A stretch of DNA of 64,000 nt, taken from positions 12,037-76,036 of the forward strand of contig DLHI01000018.1 in NCBI GenBank assembly GCA_002483135.1. Direction: 5' to 3'. The stretch comes from Hyphomonadaceae bacterium UBA7672 (lineage in GTDB: Bacteria; Pseudomonadota; Alphaproteobacteria; Caulobacterales; Hyphomonadaceae). Positions 60,680 to 64,000 of this stretch are shown piece after piece (position 1 is the stretch's first letter; the number at the start of each line of letters is the position of its first letter). The notes under the pieces are model-generated. The model saw only the letters and a program-made list of their open reading frames with translations, was not told where the DNA came from and ran no database searches. Both the position numbers and the translations under genes were made by a program.

Positions 60680-61813
60680 GTGAAAGCCATCATTCTCGCC
60701 GGCATATCGGCGCTCGCACTCGGCGCCTGCGCGGCGATGCCAGCAGCGGCGCCCGGCGCAACCTCTGAAGCCATTCTCGCCGAGCCCGCGCAGTTCCGCA
60801 TCCTCAGCGATGCGGAAGTAGCCGCGGGTATGCCCGCGATGTCGGCCAGCGCTGATGTGAAGGCGTATGTCGCCGCCTTCATCGATTGGGTTCTCGAGCC
60901 GGGCCAACTGATCAACCGCTCTGCCCTCTTCATGACGGGCGCGCCGCCGGAGATGCCCGAAGGTGTCGACTTCAACGCGATCGTCGAGGCGCTCGCCGAG
61001 GAAGGCCATCCTGGGGCCAAACTGATCATCAGCAGCGGCGAGCCCGATGGCCTTGCGGCGCTGGCCGCGTCGGGCGACGGCACGGCGGCTCTGGCGGTTC
61101 ACATGAACAACATCTCGGCTGGCTCGCTGCAGCAGAAGATCGACGCGCGCGACTGGCTCAGGTCACAGGCGCCGACGAACAAGGATGCAGCCTTCGCACT
61201 GGGCTCCTTCCTTCTGTCGCAAACGGAAAACGGCGATATGATGGGGATGGGCTTTGCTCCCGGCGGCGTTGCGACGCCCGGTGAAGTGCGCGAAGGAGCC
61301 GCCCTGCTGCTCAAGGTCGCCGAGGCGGCGCCGCTCGACATCATGCTGCAGATCGGAACGATGATGGGCGCACACCCCGGCGTCGATGCAGCCGTCGATG
61401 GGCACGCACGCAAGATCCTCGAGCTTGTCGTCGCCGAGACCGACGCAACACCCATTCCCATGCCAGGCTTCGGCGACGAACTCCAGGAAGGCGATATGGA
61501 CGAGTACCTCGCCTACGAGGAAAAGCTGGGCGAGTTGTCGGCGGCCGTCGAAGCGCGCGTCATGCTGGCCGGCATGCTGGCGAAAGGTCATGGCGGAGCG
61601 ACCGACATCGAACGCGCCACGGCGCTCTATCGCAGCGCGCTGGAGGCGACACAGGACTACCGCGCCTATGAGGCGCTGATCGAGCTTGGCGTCGATGTCA
61701 GCGCGTATGACGCCCTGTTCGCCCCGCCTGAGGGCGGTGAAGACTGGTGGGACCTTGAGCCGGGCCAGGAAGGCGAAGAAGAGCCCGCCCCTCCCGCACA
61801 CGCCCCGCACTAG
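60680..61813 (+). CDS. lipoprotein of unknown function
   Basis: The product is 377 aa from GTG 60680. MKAIILAGISALALGACAAM is a lipoprotein signal with LGAC lipobox. The rest is helical; AAFALGSFLLSQTENGDMMG and MLAGMLAKGHGGATDIERAT hint at Sel1/TPR-like repeats. The C-terminus is acidic and Pro-rich (EEPAPPAHAPH). No family recognised. It follows the flagellar operon by 153 bases and may not belong to it. Confidence 0.68.
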   Translation: MKAIILAGISALALGACAAMPAAAPGATSEAILAEPAQFRILSDAEVAAGMPAMSASADVKAYVAAFIDWVLEPGQLINRSALFMTGAPPEMPEGVDFNAIVEALAEEGHPGAKLIISSGEPDGLAALAASGDGTAALAVHMNNISAGSLQQKIDARDWLRSQAPTNKDAAFALGSFLLSQTENGDMMGMGFAPGGVATPGEVREGAALLLKVAEAAPLDIMLQIGTMMGAHPGVDAAVDGHARKILELVVAETDATPIPMPGFGDELQEGDMDEYLAYEEKLGELSAAVEARVMLAGMLAKGHGGATDIERATALYRSALEATQDYRAYEALIELGVDVSAYDALFAPPEGGEDWWDLEPGQEGEEEPAPPAHAPH

Positions 61814-61981
61814 CCCGCCCGACCGGGTGGGACCGAACGAGCCAAATCGGGGAAAACTACTTCCGCGTCTTGGTAAAAGGTGGTCGCAGAACGGTCGTGC
61901 GCCAGTCAAAACTCGGCTTGTGCTAGAATTCGTTGCACACGCCCCAAGAAATGGGCCAGTTTTGCAATTGTACGTACCGGG

Positions 61982-62002
61982 CCGGAGGGGTAACCTCTCC
62001 GG
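61982..62002 (+). promoter_or_regulatory. hairpin in the leader of the SPFH-like gene
   Basis: CCGGAG (61982-61987) pairs with CTCCGG (61997-62002) around GGGTAACCT. It lies 35 bases before the start codon of the next gene in the leader region. A TAGAAT box at 61924-61929 might be a -10 element but lacks a good -35. Function unknown. Confidence 0.3.
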
Positions 62003-62037
62003 GCTGCAGGGGCGGCGTGTGGCGTGGGACGTGGAAA

Positions 62038-63087
62038 ATGCTTGAGATCGTCGCGATTGTGGGCGCGGTCCTCTTTGGGCTGCTCCTGATCTTCCTCGTT
62101 TACAGGTCCGCGCGGACCTATGACGCTGGCGCGCACGCCACCTTCATCACCACCAAGGGCGGCGATTTCTATGGCGCCCTGCGCGCGCCGATGACGATCT
62201 GGGACCCGACCATCAAGGTCTTGCGCGACAAGCATGCGCCCGAGCTCAAGATCATGACGACGGACGCCACGGGGGCTTATTTCGAGAAGTCGCTGGTCAA
62301 TCGCCGCACAGGTGAAATCTCGCTGCGCGTTCAGACGTGCGCTCCGCGGCCCTTCCTGTCGACCACGACGGACAAGCGGCAGCTGCTGATCAAGCCGAAG
62401 GTGGCCTTCCACCTCGACATCGAGCGCATCCAGATTCCGACGCAGATGGAATCGTTCGGCACGATCCTCGCGACGCGCATCGAGAACCTGTTCGACAACG
62501 CCATCAGCGAATTCGAGGACCAGGACGTCTTCAAGCACCAGCGCGAGATCGAGCATCGCGTGCTGCGCGAACTGCAGGACATCGAGGAGCCGCCAGAAGG
62601 CACGCAACCGACGGGCATGCCGCTTGGCCTCAAAATCTATGAAGCGATGTTCTCGTTCGAACGTCCCGAGAAGGCGATCAACAAGGATCTCGCCAACGGC
62701 CCGATGGCCTATGACAACGAGCATCTCGACGACCTGGTCGACATGCTCGAGAAGGCCAACCCGGCGACCGTCGAAGTGCTGATGCGCATGCTGGAACTGC
62801 AAACGAGGCAGAACATCGTGCAGATGCTGTGCAAGTCGGGCGGCCTTGTGGCGTTCACGGCCTCTGAGCTTGGCCTGTCGGAGCGCACGGTGGAGCGCGC
62901 CCACAATGGCGCCAACATCATGAAGCCCGCCGATGCCCCCGCAATCGCAGCCTCTGTCGCACCCGCGCCGGCGGCTGCGGATTCTCCCGTGGCGAAACCC
63001 GTGGATCCTGCTACGGCGTACTACAACCTCGGCGCGCCCAAGGCTCAGCCCAAGGCGGCGAACCCGGCTCCCGCCAAGGACGCCTGA
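62038..63087 (+). CDS. SPFH/Band 7-like membrane-anchored protein
   Basis: The product is 349 aa from ATG 62038; the frame opens earlier at 61933 but with an improbable start. One N-terminal helix (MLEIVAIVGAVLFGLLLIFL) anchors it. RQLLIKPKVAFHLDIERIQI and MESFGTILATRIENLFDNAI resemble the SPFH core of stomatin/prohibitin proteins. The later part HLDDLVDMLEKANPATVEVL is helical, and the end is Ala/Pro-rich (PAPAAADSPV). Such proteins scaffold membrane domains. Function here unknown. Confidence 0.6.
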   Translation: MLEIVAIVGAVLFGLLLIFLVYRSARTYDAGAHATFITTKGGDFYGALRAPMTIWDPTIKVLRDKHAPELKIMTTDATGAYFEKSLVNRRTGEISLRVQTCAPRPFLSTTTDKRQLLIKPKVAFHLDIERIQIPTQMESFGTILATRIENLFDNAISEFEDQDVFKHQREIEHRVLRELQDIEEPPEGTQPTGMPLGLKIYEAMFSFERPEKAINKDLANGPMAYDNEHLDDLVDMLEKANPATVEVLMRMLELQTRQNIVQMLCKSGGLVAFTASELGLSERTVERAHNGANIMKPADAPAIAASVAPAPAAADSPVAKPVDPATAYYNLGAPKAQPKAANPAPAKDA

Positions 63088-63108
63088 GCGCCTGGGACCG
63101 AATAGAAC

Positions 63109-63858
63109 ATGACCATTGAACGCGAGGATCAGCTCGACGGGCTGAAACGTATCGGCCTGATCGTCGGGCATACGCTTGACGCCATGCGCCGCGCAGCCGA
63201 GCCCGGCATGACGACCGCGGAGCTCGACGCCATCGGCGCGGCCCTGCTGGAGCAGGAGGGCGCGAAATCCGCGCCGAAAGTCACATACAATTTTCCCGGC
63301 GCGACCTGCATCAGCGTGTTTCCCGCCATTGCCCACGGCATCCCGGGCAGCCAGGTCCTTCGCAGGGGTCAGCTGGTGAACATCGATGTCTCGGCCGAGA
63401 AGGACGGATATTTCGCCGATACCGGCGCAAGCTTCGTGCTGCAGGGGCGCGACGCGAAGCTCGATGCGCTGTGCCGGGACGGACGGCGTGCGCTGCAGAT
63501 CGGGATCGATGCAGTGCAGGTCGGCGGCGCGCTGAATGCGCCCGGCATCGCCATCGAGGCGTTCGCGCACAAGCATCGCTACACGCTGATACGCAACCTT
63601 GCGAGCCACGGCGTCGGCGGCGCGCTGCACGAGGAGCCGGGCGAGATCCCCACCTGGCGCGACATGAGCGAACGCCGGCGCATCGGCGAGGGCCTGGTCT
63701 TCACGCTGGAGCCTTTCCTGTCGCTTGGCGCAAGCTGGGCTGTCGATGGCAACGATGGCTGGACGCTGTTCGCGGACAGACCCGCCCCGACGGTGCAGTA
63801 TGAACACACGATGGTGGCGACGCGGCGCGGCGTAGTGATCACAACGCTGGCTGCGTAA
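63109..63858 (+). CDS. map: methionine aminopeptidase
   Basis: Map removes the initiator methionine. The product is 249 aa, normal for type I. Metal ligands appear in LVNIDVSAEKDGYFADTGAS, in NLASHGVGGALHEEP, in EGLVFTLEPFL and in PTVQYEHTMV. FTLEP instead of FTIEP is a mild variant. It starts 21 bases after the SPFH-like gene, so they may be co-transcribed. The remaining 142 bases to the window end hold no gene I can support. Confidence 0.92.
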   Translation: MTIEREDQLDGLKRIGLIVGHTLDAMRRAAEPGMTTAELDAIGAALLEQEGAKSAPKVTYNFPGATCISVFPAIAHGIPGSQVLRRGQLVNIDVSAEKDGYFADTGASFVLQGRDAKLDALCRDGRRALQIGIDAVQVGGALNAPGIAIEAFAHKHRYTLIRNLASHGVGGALHEEPGEIPTWRDMSERRRIGEGLVFTLEPFLSLGASWAVDGNDGWTLFADRPAPTVQYEHTMVATRRGVVITTLAA

Positions 63859-64000
63859 TTCGGCTGGCTGCGTAACTGGCGAGCGCAGCTTCGCTATCGC
63901 ACGAGCGCGCTGCCCTGCGGGATGCCGGTGGACTCGCCCCTGCAAAGCGAGGGGCCGGGGCGCGCGAGCCGCGCCATGGGTTAGTTCCTGTTGCCAGTCT

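Noticed and set aside
59663..61102. Minus-strand frame opposite flhG and the lipoprotein gene
   Set aside because: Antisense shadow without motif.
61906..63945. Long minus-strand frame of 679 codons opposite the SPFH-like and map genes
   Set aside because: Shadow of two genes with clear family motifs; no start signal or motif.
63859..64000. GC-rich end stretch with local inverted repeats
   Set aside because: Too short and cut by the window edge; no gene or element can be supported.

Overview
The window is GC-rich, densely packed, uncontaminated-looking chromosomal DNA. It most likely comes from a Caulobacter-type alphaproteobacterium (Caulobacterales, perhaps a Hyphomonadaceae or Maricaulaceae relative). 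The evidence is a flagellar cluster in Caulobacter style (flgL-flgK / fliK-flgD-flgE / sciP / fliF-fliG-fliH-fliN-flbD-flhA-flhF-flhG). It includes the CtrA inhibitor SciP, the sigma-54 activator FlbD, sigma-54 promoter elements and CtrA-like boxes. A PHB-cycle pair (phaB, phaR) and a metX-metW pair also fit. I see no rRNA, tRNA, CRISPR array or prophage. The only mobile-element-related gene is a partial RAYT transposase at the left edge with a REP-like hairpin beside it.

Layout: 1-500, RAYT and REP-like hairpin. 509-5169, an aminotransferase-like and sulfotransferase-like pair, a small secreted protein and two tandem secreted paralogues of unknown function. 5343-8020, a TlpA-like lipoprotein thioredoxin divergent from argH (their ATG codons overlap), then a PNPOx-like flavoprotein. 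8272-14545, GNAT, unknown protein, TspO, lptM, lysA and a large membrane protein of the TIGR02302 type. 14576-16405, small lipoprotein, phosphoribosyltransferase and zinc-ribbon protein. 16498-19441, ftsE-ftsX-YdcF-plsC envelope operon. 19487-22301, TyrA-like dehydrogenase, hisC and chorismate-mutase-like protein. 22480-24260, metX-metW. 24933-28191, PII protein, methyltransferase, gloB, cupin and a secreted protein. 28368-30687, phaB divergent from phaR with a strong palindrome between them, and two small proteins. 30693-34938, a five-gene leftward operon (thiolase, Rid protein, endonuclease V, alcohol dehydrogenase, DUF2332). 35060-43532, mixed housekeeping and unknown genes: dodecin, enoyl-CoA hydratase, a frameshifted membrane protein, VOC protein, mnmA, an alarmone-hydrolase-like HD protein and a tannase-like esterase. 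43656-60526, flagellar genes. 60680-63858, a lipoprotein, an SPFH-like membrane protein and methionine aminopeptidase.

In the flagellar block, flgK-flgL run left and fliK-flgD-flgE run right from two sigma-54-type promoters whose elements face each other in under 45 bp. FlbD, encoded 9 kb further right, is the expected activator. The basal-body and export operon starting with fliF carries two CtrA-like boxes and lies just after sciP, whose product is known in Caulobacter to restrain CtrA. So the regulator genes and their probable targets sit together. FlbD has a receiver without the usual acidic pair, and the FlhF homologue lacks the canonical DTAGR-type GTPase motif.

No wholly new multi-gene system stands out. 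The most interesting items are the interlocked sigma-54 promoter pair, the degenerate FlhF, the class IV aminotransferase lacking its PLP lysine and coupled to a sulfotransferase-like gene, the phaB/phaR palindrome, and a stand-alone (p)ppGpp-hydrolase-like gene translationally coupled to an unknown gene. Everything is read by eye; no database search was possible.
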